DNA of 64,000 nt from an uncultured Bryobacterales bacterium (GTDB taxonomy: Bacteria > Acidobacteriota > Terriglobia > Bryobacterales > UBA6623): NCBI GenBank assembly GCA_951813065.1, contig CATOTH010000002.1, forward strand, positions 62,001-126,000. The letters run 5' to 3'. The position numbers were made by a program, and so were the translations under genes. Below are positions 34,878 to 43,829 of the stretch, one piece after another (within the stretch, counting starts at the first letter, position 1; the number at the start of each line of letters is the position of its first letter). A model generated the notes under the pieces. That model searched no databases and had not been told where the DNA came from. It worked only from the letters and a program-made list of their open reading frames with translations.

Positions 34878-36590
34878 CTAGTTGTGCGAGATCTCGCTCT
34901 TTTCCAAGGTCAGGCTATGGACCGTCTCGTTGTCGATGCTGATGATCTGGTAAGTGACGGTCGGATCGGCCTTGGTGGTATCGAAGTTCAACAATCCGAA
35001 GGACGGTTTCTCGTTGTATCCGAAAAGAGTGCCCGCAGTCAGGTTGTGGGAGTGCATGTTGGTCAATCGCGAGCTTTCGAACTCGTATAACGGATACCCG
35101 TTTTCGCGATCGATCCGCCTGGCATCAGAACGGTGGCGATCCGCAGCGATCAGAATGACTCCGTCGATCCTGTTCTCTTCCAGGAAACCGAAGATCTCGT
35201 CGCGTTCGTCCCTGAATCCGTTCCACGTGTCGCGGGACTCCCCCTTCGTGTCGAAAGACCACGGCACCGGCGAGGCGAGCACCTTGAACGTTGCATTGGA
35301 TTGCGTGAGTTCGTTCAGCAACCATGCCTTTTGGACAGGGCCCAGCATCGAGGGGCTGTCACCGTAAGGATTCGTACGATAGAATCGCCCATCCAGCAGG
35401 AAGAAATCGACATCGGCAATCGAGAACTTGAACCAGCACGCGGGCCACTGCTCTGATCCGTAGCCTGGATTGTTCCAGTTCATGCGAAACCCGTCGAGCA
35501 TCGACATCTTCCAGGCAGGTTTGTCGCGATACGGTCCCATCCACGAATCGCCGATTGCCGCGTCGTGGTCGTCCCAGATCGCGAAGACCGGCACGGACTG
35601 CACGAGTCGCCGAAAGTCGGGCTGTGATTGCCGACGATAGTACGTGTATTGGTGAAAGGCGCCGAATTGTTGCGGGTAGTCAATGTAGACGTTGTCTCCC
35701 AATAGCAGCATTGCCTCTGCGCCGCGCTTGCGAATCGTATCCCACATCCGCTCATTCGCCGGAGTGTATTTCGCGCCTCCGCCGAAAACCACGCTCGAGC
35801 GTGTCCCGCTTGAACTCCGCGGATACGTCCGGAACGAGGGACGCTCGGGCGCCAAGACCGATTCACCGCTCAGCGTCAGGTCGTAGTAGTAAACGGTATC
35901 CGGTTGCAGACCCCCGACCTCCACCACCGCGGTGTAGTCAACTTCGGAGCTGGTAGATGCTCTGGTTGACTCGACCGGGTTGGAAAGGTCTTTCGATTGA
36001 CTCGCCAGCACGCGCACCGGAACTTCGTCGACCGTCCTAACCCAGAATCTCGCACTTGTTTCGGTCAGGGATCCAAGCATGGGGCCGTGAATCAATTGGA
36101 GTCTGTTCTGGGCCGCGTAGCGGCGGAATTCTTCCGTGTTCCGCAAGGGTTCGAGCAACTCCCTCGGACCGGCCAGGAAGCGCGTGAAAGGCAAGCCTCT
36201 CTCCAGCGCTGTCGTCATTGATTTGGCGGCGCCTGCGTAGTCCTTCAGTTTGCAGCGCGCGACAGTGAGATTGAACAGGGACTCAAGGTCATTCGGTTCC
36301 GAATCCAGGTAGCTCTCGCAGTCGCTTACCGCCTCTTCGTACTTTCCATCAAGGATATAAAGGATCTGACGCTGCCCGCGGCGGCCGTACAACCTGAGAT
36401 CCCGGAACTGCTTGCGGAGATCGACCCACCCGCCCTGATCCTTGCCGTAGAAAGCATGACTTGCACCGTCGACTATTCCATCCTCGGGTGGCGGAGGCTC
36501 TTCGTCGGCAGCAAGGCCCTGCGCGGATGCGCACAGACACGCAACCACCGGGAGGGCTGACCGCAACAGTCCGTTTGCTATTGATCCCAC
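34878..36590 (-). CDS. TPR-PhoD alkaline phosphatase-like protein
   Basis: A 570-residue exported protein. A signal peptide (to about 28) leads to a tetratricopeptide-like helical stretch (about 80-130, ILDGKYEEAVSDCESYL, LESLFNLTVARCKLKDYAGAAK). A PhoD-type metallophosphatase follows: Fn3-like domain (about 165-255, LQIHGPMLGS-type start), LLLGDNVYID, FAIWDDHD and LIAADRHRSDA. GTG 36590 is supported by a GGGAGC Shine-Dalgarno six to seven bases upstream. Only distant resemblance to the lipoprotein PhoD at 14864, which lacks the TPR. It probably cleaves phosphate esters outside the cytoplasm; the TPR may dock a partner. Confidence 0.88.
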   Translation of the reverse strand: MGSIANGLLRSALPVVACLCASAQGLAADEEPPPPEDGIVDGASHAFYGKDQGGWVDLRKQFRDLRLYGRRGQRQILYILDGKYEEAVSDCESYLDSEPNDLESLFNLTVARCKLKDYAGAAKSMTTALERGLPFTRFLAGPRELLEPLRNTEEFRRYAAQNRLQLIHGPMLGSLTETSARFWVRTVDEVPVRVLASQSKDLSNPVESTRASTSSEVDYTAVVEVGGLQPDTVYYYDLTLSGESVLAPERPSFRTYPRSSSGTRSSVVFGGGAKYTPANERMWDTIRKRGAEAMLLLGDNVYIDYPQQFGAFHQYTYYRRQSQPDFRRLVQSVPVFAIWDDHDAAIGDSWMGPYRDKPAWKMSMLDGFRMNWNNPGYGSEQWPACWFKFSIADVDFFLLDGRFYRTNPYGDSPSMLGPVQKAWLLNELTQSNATFKVLASPVPWSFDTKGESRDTWNGFRDERDEIFGFLEENRIDGVILIAADRHRSDARRIDRENGYPLYEFESSRLTNMHSHNLTAGTLFGYNEKPSFGLLNFDTTKADPTVTYQIISIDNETVHSLTLEKSEISHN

Positions 36591-36917
36591 GAATTTGCTC
36601 CCTCTGGAACAATGCAGTGATGCCGCTTGTCCGGATAGCTGGCCAACAAGTCGACAGTGGACTTCGCAACTCCTCTGAACTACCGGCCGAGGGGATTATA
36701 CCCGACCGGGAGGTCAGCAGCATCCCGTCTCTCGGCCTACCGCGGATGAGTGGCTCGGGCCTCTTCCGGACGAGTCTGCCTGTCCGAAGCGTATGGGGCC
36801 GTGGTCCGCAGACCGCTCGGTGGAGTTTCTTGCGATACTCCTCGATCTGATGAGACCTGGCAGGGAATTCCAGTGACTGCGCCGGGCAAAGAGTAGATAC
36901 TAGTTCCGGACTTGCCG
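36591..36917 (+). other. 327-bp divergent intergenic region
   Basis: No gene found. It separates the TPR-PhoD gene (minus) from a gamma-glutamyltransferase (plus). A consensus TATAAT lies on the minus strand at 36700-36695, with no convincing -35. For the plus strand only a weak GATACT (36896-36901) precedes the start. No repeats or hairpins stand out. Confidence 0.5.
36695..36700 (-). promoter_or_regulatory. Consensus -10 box upstream of the TPR-PhoD gene
   Basis: TATAAT read on the minus strand about 105 bases before GTG 36590, giving a leader of roughly 98 bases that ends in the Shine-Dalgarno. Confidence 0.4.
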
Positions 36918-38585
36918 ATGTCATTCCGGTATTTGCTCTCTGTGACAATCTTGTTCTCTAGTGTGTGTATGGCTGGCGTTCGCCCCATTCCCAATGCCGG
37001 ACGCTCCGCGGTGGTCGCCCGAAACGGGATGGTCGCAGCGAGTCAGCCTCTCGCCTCTCAAGTCGGGTTGCGGATTCTGCAGCAAGGCGGGAACGCCATT
37101 GACGCTGCAGTGGCCACTGCGGCGACCTTAGCTCTGGTCGCCCCGATGATGACTGGTCCGGCTGGCGACATGTTCGCGGTGGTCTACATCGCGGAGACCG
37201 GCGAGTTGAACGGCCTCAATGGAAGCGGCTATTCGCCGAAGGCCGCGGACATCGATTTCTTCAAGAGTCGCGGCCTCAACGAAATCCCCGTCAAGGGCGC
37301 CTATTCCGTGACCGTTCCGGGCGCTGTTGACGGCTGGGTGACCTTGCTCGAGCGATACGGAACCATGTCCCTTGAGCAGGTGCTTGGACCTGCGATCGAG
37401 TATGCCGAGGAAGGATTCCCGGTCTCGGAAATCTTCGCCGCCGATTGGACGCGTGCCGGAGCCTTGCACGAAGACGACCCGGAATTTGTCCGTGCGTACT
37501 ACACAGACGGCAAGCCACCGGCTCATGGAGACGTGTTTGTGAATGAGCCTCTGGCTTGGACATACAGGCAGATTGCGCTCGGTGGCCGGGATGCCTTCTA
37601 CAAGGGCGAAATCGCTCGGAGAATAGTCGACCGCTTGAACAGCCTGGGTTGGCCAATGACGCTGGAAGACCTTGCCGTTCAACAATCTGACTGGGTTACG
37701 CCGATCAGCACGACATATAAGGGCCACCGAGTGTACGAACTGCCGCCGAACGGTCAAGGGATGGCGGCGCTGGAGATGCTCAATATCTTGGAAGGGTTCG
37801 ACCTGAAGGACAAGCCTCATAACTCGGCTGAGTACCTGCATCTCTTCCTGGAGGCCAAGAAGCTTGCCTTCGCCGACCTCCAAGCATGGCTCGCGGATCC
37901 CAAGCGAGCCGAACTGCCGATTTCAAGAATCATTTCAAAGGACTACGCCCGCGAGCAGCGGAAGCGAATCGACTTGAGCAGAGCCGCCACGAACGTAGAT
38001 TCCGGAATCGACGGACCGTTCCGGTGGCTCGACGGAAATGGCGATACGGTCTACTTCACGGTCGTTGACAAGGACCGTAACGTGGTTTCGTTCATCAACA
38101 GCCTGTTTCATGCATTCGGTTCAGGAATCGTAGTGCCGGGCACTGGTCTCTTGTTGCAGAACCGAGGCGCCTTGTTCTCTCTGGACGCCGACCATCCGAA
38201 CAGGATCGATGGCCGGAAGCGGCCCTATCACACCATCATTCCGGCAATGGCCTTCAAGGACGGGAGACCTTGGCTTTCGTTTGGCGTGATGGGCGGCGAC
38301 CTCCAACCGCAAGGCCACGTTCAGGTGCTGCTGAATATGATCGAGTTCGGGATGAACGTGCAAGAGGCGGGTGAAGCCCCACGGGCAAGCCACAGCGACG
38401 GCAGCGGAGTGGGTTTAGAAGATGGGATCGATCCGAAGGTCGCTGACGACCTCAAGAGCCTTGGACACTCTGTCGGCCGGGCCGGCGCCATGGGCGGATA
38501 CCAAGCGATCGAAATCGACTGGGAGCGTGGGACTCTGATGGGCGGCACTGACCCCCGCAAGGACGGGGCCGTGGCGGCTTGGTAG
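36918..38585 (+). CDS. ggt: Gamma-glutamyltransferase, exported
   Basis: A 555-residue protein with a signal peptide (to about residue 20, SVCMAG) and the full GGT fold. It has QVGLRILQQGGNAIDAAVA, GPAGDMF, an NGSGYSP loop and the autocatalytic cleavage site before Thr in NGDTVYFTVVD (about residue 377). A GSGIVVPGTGLLLQNRG segment and the GVMGGDLQPQGH oxyanion region follow. It hydrolyses or transfers the gamma-glutamyl group of glutathione and related amides outside the cytoplasm. ATG 36918 is chosen over the TTG at 36912. A second, more diverged copy is at 48200. Confidence 0.92.
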   Translation: MSFRYLLSVTILFSSVCMAGVRPIPNAGRSAVVARNGMVAASQPLASQVGLRILQQGGNAIDAAVATAATLALVAPMMTGPAGDMFAVVYIAETGELNGLNGSGYSPKAADIDFFKSRGLNEIPVKGAYSVTVPGAVDGWVTLLERYGTMSLEQVLGPAIEYAEEGFPVSEIFAADWTRAGALHEDDPEFVRAYYTDGKPPAHGDVFVNEPLAWTYRQIALGGRDAFYKGEIARRIVDRLNSLGWPMTLEDLAVQQSDWVTPISTTYKGHRVYELPPNGQGMAALEMLNILEGFDLKDKPHNSAEYLHLFLEAKKLAFADLQAWLADPKRAELPISRIISKDYAREQRKRIDLSRAATNVDSGIDGPFRWLDGNGDTVYFTVVDKDRNVVSFINSLFHAFGSGIVVPGTGLLLQNRGALFSLDADHPNRIDGRKRPYHTIIPAMAFKDGRPWLSFGVMGGDLQPQGHVQVLLNMIEFGMNVQEAGEAPRASHSDGSGVGLEDGIDPKVADDLKSLGHSVGRAGAMGGYQAIEIDWERGTLMGGTDPRKDGAVAAW

Positions 38586-38801
38586 CACTATGCAGCAGGT
38601 TCTGTTCGCCAATGGCTCACTATTCTCGGTTCCCAGGCGGGCTTCAAGTCTCGGACTGGCGCGATGCCCTGGGGGGCCCCGGCAAGGTTCGCAGCGCAGG
38701 CGGGATCCATGGAACTGGTAAACCCTTCCTCGTAGCCGCCTCAGTTTGGCGGGACTGGCATCAGGTTCGCCATCGCCCTGCCGACCAGACGCAAGCACCG
38801 T

Positions 38802-39527
38802 ATGCCAACCGCAGGACTCCAGACGTTTGGCACACCACACCTCGTCGTGATGGCGCTGACGGTAGCCGTGCCGGCATTGCTCTCGGGTCTCGCGCGAAGG
38901 GCCCGGTCCAAGGCAGCAGGAAAGAAAATCGGCTACTGCGTGGCTGGCGGGCTTCTGATCAACGAAGTGACCCACTGGGGCTACCGGATCACCGAATTCG
39001 GTCTGGATCAATTCGTGCAAGACCACTTGCCGCTTCACGCGTGTGGTGTTGCCGTCCTCGCAACCGCCGCAACGCTGTTTTCCAAGAACCAAAGAACTTA
39101 CGAAATCGCCTATTTCTGGGGTCTCGCCGGTGCTGCGAACGCCGTCGTTACTCCGAATGGGATAGAACTCGCATTCCCGGGATATCGCTTCTTCCAGTAC
39201 TTTCTCGCGCATTCCGGCATCGTGGTGGGAGTCCTGTTCGCCACATGGGGCTTGCGGATGCGACCGACGCTCGGAGGGCTGTTCCGTGCTTTCGCCAGCC
39301 TCAATCTGTATGCAATCGCAATCGCCGGCATCAACGTCTTGCTGGGAACAAACTACCTATACCTGTCTCAACCGCCAGCCGGAACGATTACGCCGTTCTT
39401 CTTCGCGCCGTGGCCGTGGTACATCCTGACGTCCGAGGTGATCGGGCTGGCGATGTTCTTCGTCGTGTATTCCCCGTTCGCGGTAGCCAGGCTCGCTTCC
39501 AACAGGCGGCGCGAGCACCGAGGATAG
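38802..39527 (+). CDS. TIGR02206/YwaF-like integral membrane protein
   Basis: A 241-residue membrane protein with about six or seven helices, recognised by FGTPHLVVMAL at the N-terminus, HLPLHACGVAV and FFQYFLAHSGIVVG in the middle, and the GTNYLYLSQPP loop before a conserved PWPWYI stretch. These are the signature stretches of the TIGR02206 family (Bacillus YwaF). No function is established for the family. The 216 bases before it (38586-38801) contain no other gene I can support and no clear promoter. Confidence 0.85.
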   Translation: MPTAGLQTFGTPHLVVMALTVAVPALLSGLARRARSKAAGKKIGYCVAGGLLINEVTHWGYRITEFGLDQFVQDHLPLHACGVAVLATAATLFSKNQRTYEIAYFWGLAGAANAVVTPNGIELAFPGYRFFQYFLAHSGIVVGVLFATWGLRMRPTLGGLFRAFASLNLYAIAIAGINVLLGTNYLYLSQPPAGTITPFFFAPWPWYILTSEVIGLAMFFVVYSPFAVARLASNRRREHRG

Positions 39528-39722
39528 ACTCCGGTGATTCAAGTCAGGGGATCGTCTGTATTCGCTCCCACCGATCACAGTGCCCCTACAGGCTGGTGAC
39601 CGGAACTGACCATCTGGAGCGGGGACGATGTCGCTGATGACCTGTCAGGGTTCCAGCGATTCCTTGCCGGGTTTGGCAATACTGCAATGCGCGGTCGGAC
39701 CCGCGTCGCACTGCCACTGCGG

Positions 39723-40241
39723 CTAGGGCCGCCGAATCCGGTTGATCGCCCAGGTGGCCGCAGCGGCAACCTGGGCATCGTCGCCATGCCGCAGTCTTGC
39801 CAGAGCCCCCAAGGCTCCGTGGTCTCGACGCCAGGCGATCGAATTGATCACTCCGATGAGCAACCCTCCATCCAGGCTGCCGAGGGCCTCTCGCAGCGCT
39901 TGGTCCACCGATTTCCCGGGCATCGGCTCGAGCGCCGTGCGAGCGTAATGGGAAAGCTTGGAATCGCTCAGCAATCGTGCCAGAGACGGGACCGCTGCTT
40001 CGTCTCCCACGACCGCAAGTCGCTGACACGCCTTGGCTCTTGCAAACTCGCTGGAGTCCGGATCGTCCAGCAATTGAACCAGGTCCGCGGACTCCATCCC
40101 CATGATTTCCGCTGATTTGTAGGGTGTCGCATCCAGCTGCCGGTTTGCCATCTGATTCAGATTCTCTCGGGTCTGGCCTCGCAGCCGCTGGCCAACCGCC
40201 GCGACGACGGCTCCGATCACAAGAAATGTGCGCCTCAACAT
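39723..40241 (-). CDS. HEAT-repeat protein, exported
   Basis: A 172-residue protein with an N-terminal signal (MLRRTFLVIGAVVAAVG, to about 22) and three or four HEAT-like helical repeats (FARAKACQRLAVVGDEAAVPSLARLL, then DGGLLIGVINSIAWRRDHGALGALARLR). Such repeats usually mediate protein binding. The start is fixed by AGGAGG (about 40248-40253) lying in the 13-bp gap after the Gfo/Idh stop, so the two are co-transcribed and the HEAT protein may assist the oxidoreductase. No catalytic residues are visible. Confidence 0.8.
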   Translation of the reverse strand: MLRRTFLVIGAVVAAVGQRLRGQTRENLNQMANRQLDATPYKSAEIMGMESADLVQLLDDPDSSEFARAKACQRLAVVGDEAAVPSLARLLSDSKLSHYARTALEPMPGKSVDQALREALGSLDGGLLIGVINSIAWRRDHGALGALARLRHGDDAQVAAAATWAINRIRRP

Positions 40242-40254
40242 TTGCCGCCTCCTC

Positions 40255-41559
40255 CTACGCCAGCCGCCACGGTTCCCGCATCGCGCGTGACCGCATGCGA
40301 TTGGCACTCTCGCTGGACGGAAAACTGTCGGTGGCCGGATCAAACTCCAGCGCTTCCCCGAGCTGGTATGCGATGTAGGCGGCGTGACACGCGATATGCG
40401 TCTGGCAGGCAGCCAGCGCATTCGCCCGGGTCTCGCCGCGTGATTTCACGCAGTTCAGGAAATCCCGAACGTGCCGAGTGGTAGCTTCCCGGCGGTCCTC
40501 GAAGAACTTGCGATACTGCCGCAGGTTGTCGGAGGTTTCGACAAGCCCTGCGTCCCCGGTCTGCACCCAGCCCTCGTCACCCTCGAAGCGCACGGCGCAA
40601 GAACCCGATTCCCCCCAGCCGCTGTCCCTGAGAACGAGATCCAATCCGTTCGCATACCGAAAATCCACGGAATACGGAGTGGTGCCTTCCGGACGATGAG
40701 GCTCGAAACGAACCGGAGCAGTCTCGTCCAGCCCTCCGGCCGCGTGGCAGAGGTCGACGGTGTGCGAGCCCCACTCGAGAATGCCTCCTCCATGAAAATC
40801 AAAGTAGCCCCTCCAGCGACTTCTCACGTAAAGGGAGTTGTAGGGCCGCCAAGGACAAGGGCCGAGCCAGCGGTCCCAGTCGACAACGCTCTTGGGCGGC
40901 TCTGGCTCGGCCGGCAGCCAGTCGTGCGTCGTCAAGGCGCCGTAGCGCCCTCCGGGTGCGGCGTTCGCATGCAACGTCCGCAGCTTCCCGAGCGTCCCGT
41001 TGCGCGCGAGTTCGATGCAATACTCGAAGTTCGTGCCGTTCCGGCGCTGGGTGCCCGCTTGGTAGACCCGGCCCAGCCGGTGGTACGTGTCAGCCAGGGC
41101 GCGACTCTCGGCGATCGTCATCGAACACGGTTTCTCGCAGTAGACATCCTTGCCGGATTTCGCCGTAAGGATCGAGAGCAGCGTATGCCAGCGATCCCCC
41201 GTCGCAATCAGAACCGCATCGATGTCCTTGCGGTCCCACAGTTCGTACATATCCCCATACATCACGCAGTCCTTGTTGCCGTGATGCTGGTCGACTTTGG
41301 ACTTGATTGCTTCGCGACGTTCGTTCCGGGCGTCGCAGATCGCCCGGAACTGCACGTCATCTTGGGCCAGGAACGATTCCAGGTCGCGCTCCCCGCGACC
41401 ACCGATGCCCAGGCCGGCAACGTTGACCCGATCGCTTGGTGGAACGGCGCCGGCCAAGCCGAGCGCACTGGCCGGCACGAATAGTGGAACAGCGGCTTCG
41501 AACAGGCGACGCCTGGGAACGCCGCCCGACGCTACGCCTCCGTTTTGTGCGACATCCAT
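40255..41559 (-). CDS. Gfo/Idh/MocA family oxidoreductase, exported
   Basis: A 434-residue oxidoreductase. An arginine-rich start to the signal (PRRRLFEAAVPLF) resembles a Tat signal. A Rossmann fold follows (VAGLGIGGRGERD, about 48-60) with CEKPCSMTIAES around the hallmark EKP. The substrate domain contains FDFHGGGILEWGSHTVDLCH, where the WGSHTVD segment carries the catalytic-type His. ATG 41559 has GGAGGAG seven bases upstream. It is upstream of, and transcribed with, a small HEAT-repeat protein. Substrate unknown; sugar chemistry in the periplasm is the family expectation. Confidence 0.9.
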   Translation of the reverse strand: MDVAQNGGVASGGVPRRRLFEAAVPLFVPASALGLAGAVPPSDRVNVAGLGIGGRGERDLESFLAQDDVQFRAICDARNERREAIKSKVDQHHGNKDCVMYGDMYELWDRKDIDAVLIATGDRWHTLLSILTAKSGKDVYCEKPCSMTIAESRALADTYHRLGRVYQAGTQRRNGTNFEYCIELARNGTLGKLRTLHANAAPGGRYGALTTHDWLPAEPEPPKSVVDWDRWLGPCPWRPYNSLYVRSRWRGYFDFHGGGILEWGSHTVDLCHAAGGLDETAPVRFEPHRPEGTTPYSVDFRYANGLDLVLRDSGWGESGSCAVRFEGDEGWVQTGDAGLVETSDNLRQYRKFFEDRREATTRHVRDFLNCVKSRGETRANALAACQTHIACHAAYIAYQLGEALEFDPATDSFPSSESANRMRSRAMREPWRLA

Positions 41560-41783
41560 ACAGTAACTCCTCCAAGCACGATCTCCGAATTGCCGGCGAT
41601 ACGGCAGGCCGAAGACAATCGGCTGTTCGTGTGATGACAGGATACCGCAATCCCAGCGCCTCGACTGCGCCTATGCCCACCGATTGTTCCAGGCCAATCG
41701 TGGAATTCCGTATGGTTCGAGCGGTTCGAGAGTCAGATGCCCGCGAATCTAGGGCACGACGTGCGGTCGGCCACGCTTGCTCT

Positions 41784-42695
41784 ATGATGAGGTCGCTCGT
41801 GGCTAGCTGGCCCGTCTCTAGCGAGAACCGACCCGCCAAGTTCCGCCGGAACGGCTTTCTGTCACACCAGTCCGAACGATGCCCTCGTCCGTGCGGCCGC
41901 TCGCGGGCAGTCCAATCGCTGCTGATCCTCGCCCTTGCCATGGTCGGGCCGGCAAGAGGCGGCGAGAAAGTCTACCGCCTCCACAGCCCCAGACAGGCCG
42001 GCGAAACGATCGTGCGCGTCTTCACCCCCGATCAGGCGGGCCCGGAGGGTCTGCGGACGATTCTCTACGTCCTTCCCGTGGAGGCCGGCGAAGACACGAA
42101 ATGGGGCGACCCCGCGGAAGAAGTTCGCCAGACGGACCTCGCCGGCCGTCACGGGCTGATCGTCACAATTCCGACGTTCTCCGACCTCCCGTGGTACGCT
42201 GACCATCCCTCGGACCCCCAGCTCCAACAGGAGAGCTACATGCTGAAGGAGGTCCTGCCGCTTGTAGAGCGGTTGCATGGTGTCGGCCCCACACCGCTAG
42301 AGCGCTTGGTGGTCGGCTTCTCGAAATCTGGCTGGGGGGCCTGGAGCTTGCTGTTGCGGCATCCTGACCTGTTCTCCAAGGCAGCTGCATGGGACGCGCC
42401 CCTAATGCAAGCGGTACCGGACAGGTTCGGCATGGAACCGATCTTCGGGAATCAGGCGAATTTCGAACGATATCGCGTTGCGCGCTTGGCTCGTGACCGG
42501 GCAGACCGGTTGCGACCGGAGAGCCGCCTGATCCTCACGGGCTATTTCGATTCGTTCCGGAAACACCACATCGAGATGCACGACTTGCTCACTGGTTTGG
42601 GCATCCCTCATCTATACCGGGACGGACCGAAGCGAGCCCACAATTGGCATTCAGGATGGCTGGCCGAAACAGTCGCACTCATGGTCAGCCCCTAG
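41784..42695 (+). CDS. Alpha/beta-hydrolase esterase, probably exported
   Basis: A 303-residue protein in the reported frame. A hydrophobic segment (SLLILALAMVG, about 47-57) precedes a mature region of about 245 residues with the fold of putative esterases. The nucleophile elbow is GFSKSGWGAW, followed by AAAWDAP and, near the end, a histidine in RAHNWHSGW. The family includes acetyl-esterases and carbohydrate esterases. The start is unsure: tandem ATGs at 41784 and 41787 are possible but leave an unusually long hydrophilic leader before the signal; the true start may be a non-ATG codon near 41880. It diverges from the Gfo/Idh gene across a 224-bp gap in which I see no clear elements. Confidence 0.7.
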   Translation: MMRSLVASWPVSSENRPAKFRRNGFLSHQSERCPRPCGRSRAVQSLLILALAMVGPARGGEKVYRLHSPRQAGETIVRVFTPDQAGPEGLRTILYVLPVEAGEDTKWGDPAEEVRQTDLAGRHGLIVTIPTFSDLPWYADHPSDPQLQQESYMLKEVLPLVERLHGVGPTPLERLVVGFSKSGWGAWSLLLRHPDLFSKAAAWDAPLMQAVPDRFGMEPIFGNQANFERYRVARLARDRADRLRPESRLILTGYFDSFRKHHIEMHDLLTGLGIPHLYRDGPKRAHNWHSGWLAETVALMVSP

Positions 42696-42770
42696 TGCTG
42701 AGCCCCGGGGACGGAACTTCCATCTGAATTGGACCGGCGACCGGCTAGAACGTGCCCTGAATCCGCACCG

Positions 42771-43829
42771 CTAGGCGAGTTCGGTCATGACCTCGTTGAG
42801 AGCACTCTGCGGCGGACGCAGTCGCTCTGGACCGATCTGCGCGAGTGGCAGGTCATCGAGATTCAGCATCTCGGTGAAACTTGGCATCTCGGTGTCGACG
42901 TATAGCACGCCAGTGATGATCTGCCCCTGTTCCACCGCAGCCTCGATCCGGCCGAGCGCCTTGAGCCGGTCGGTGGGATCGTAGTCCTCTTCGAGCTTTT
43001 CCAACCTCAGCAGCGAGCCGTCGTGCAGTTCGACTTCGCGAACAGATCCGGGCGCAAAGTCCTCTTCCACGTGGATCTCGTCGAAGAACGGAACGAACCC
43101 GATCGACTGCAGCGGGATCTTGTTGTCGCGCACGTACTTGTAGCTCTTCGTCGAGCCCACGTGATCGTTGAATGTCACGCATGGGGAAACGACGTCCACC
43201 ACGGCCGTGCCCCGGTGGCTCAGGGCCGCCTTCAAGATCGCCTGGAGCTGCTTCTTGTCTCCGGAGAATGAACGCGCGACGAATGTCGCGCCCATCTGGA
43301 CCGCCAGACCGCAGGAATCGATCGGTGCCAAATCATTGGAGATGCCTGTCTTCGTCAGCGAGCCGCGCGACGCCGTTGCCGAAAACTGTCCCTTGGTCAG
43401 CCCGTAGCAGCCGTTGTCCTCGATGATGTAGATGATCGGGACGTTGCGACGCATCATGTGCACGAACTGCCCGAGGCCGATCGAGGCCGTGTCGCCATCG
43501 CCCGACACGCCCAGCGCCAGCAACTGCTTGTTCGCAAGCACTGCGCCGGTGGCCACCGCGGGCATCCTCCCATGCACGCTGTTGAATCCGTGCGACATGC
43601 TCAGGAAGTAGGCCGGGGACTTCGACGAGCAGCCGATGCCCGAGAGCTTCACGACCTGCGTTGGGTCGATGCCCATTTCGAAGAAGCATTCGATGATGCG
43701 TTCGGAGATCGAATTGTGACCGCACCCCGCGCAGAGCGTCGTCTTGAGCCCGCGATACGGGTCGAGCCCTAGCCCGATCCGGTTGGGAGTCCCCGTCTTC
43801 TTCCGTTTGGCAGTGGTTGTGGCGCTCAC
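42771..43829 (-). CDS. korB: 2-oxoacid:ferredoxin oxidoreductase, beta subunit
   Basis: A 352-residue KorB subunit. CAGCGHNS (about 36-43) is the cysteine pair that helps bind the 4Fe-4S cluster. The thiamine diphosphate-binding motif GDGDTASIG and the following N-rich segment (IIEDNGCYGLTKGQF) are intact. With KorA it oxidatively decarboxylates 2-oxoglutarate or another 2-oxoacid to an acyl-CoA, reducing ferredoxin; the reverse is possible. It overlaps korA by 4 bp in ATGA. No ferredoxin gene is adjacent. Confidence 0.93.
   Translation of the reverse strand: MSATTTAKRKKTGTPNRIGLGLDPYRGLKTTLCAGCGHNSISERIIECFFEMGIDPTQVVKLSGIGCSSKSPAYFLSMSHGFNSVHGRMPAVATGAVLANKQLLALGVSGDGDTASIGLGQFVHMMRRNVPIIYIIEDNGCYGLTKGQFSATASRGSLTKTGISNDLAPIDSCGLAVQMGATFVARSFSGDKKQLQAILKAALSHRGTAVVDVVSPCVTFNDHVGSTKSYKYVRDNKIPLQSIGFVPFFDEIHVEEDFAPGSVREVELHDGSLLRLEKLEEDYDPTDRLKALGRIEAAVEQGQIITGVLYVDTEMPSFTEMLNLDDLPLAQIGPERLRPPQSALNEVMTELA

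Noticed and set aside
38586..38801. Possible structured RNA (tRNA, SRP or riboswitch-like) before the YwaF-like gene
   Set aside because: No cloverleaf, no conserved riboswitch core and no matching stems; only loosely GC-rich.
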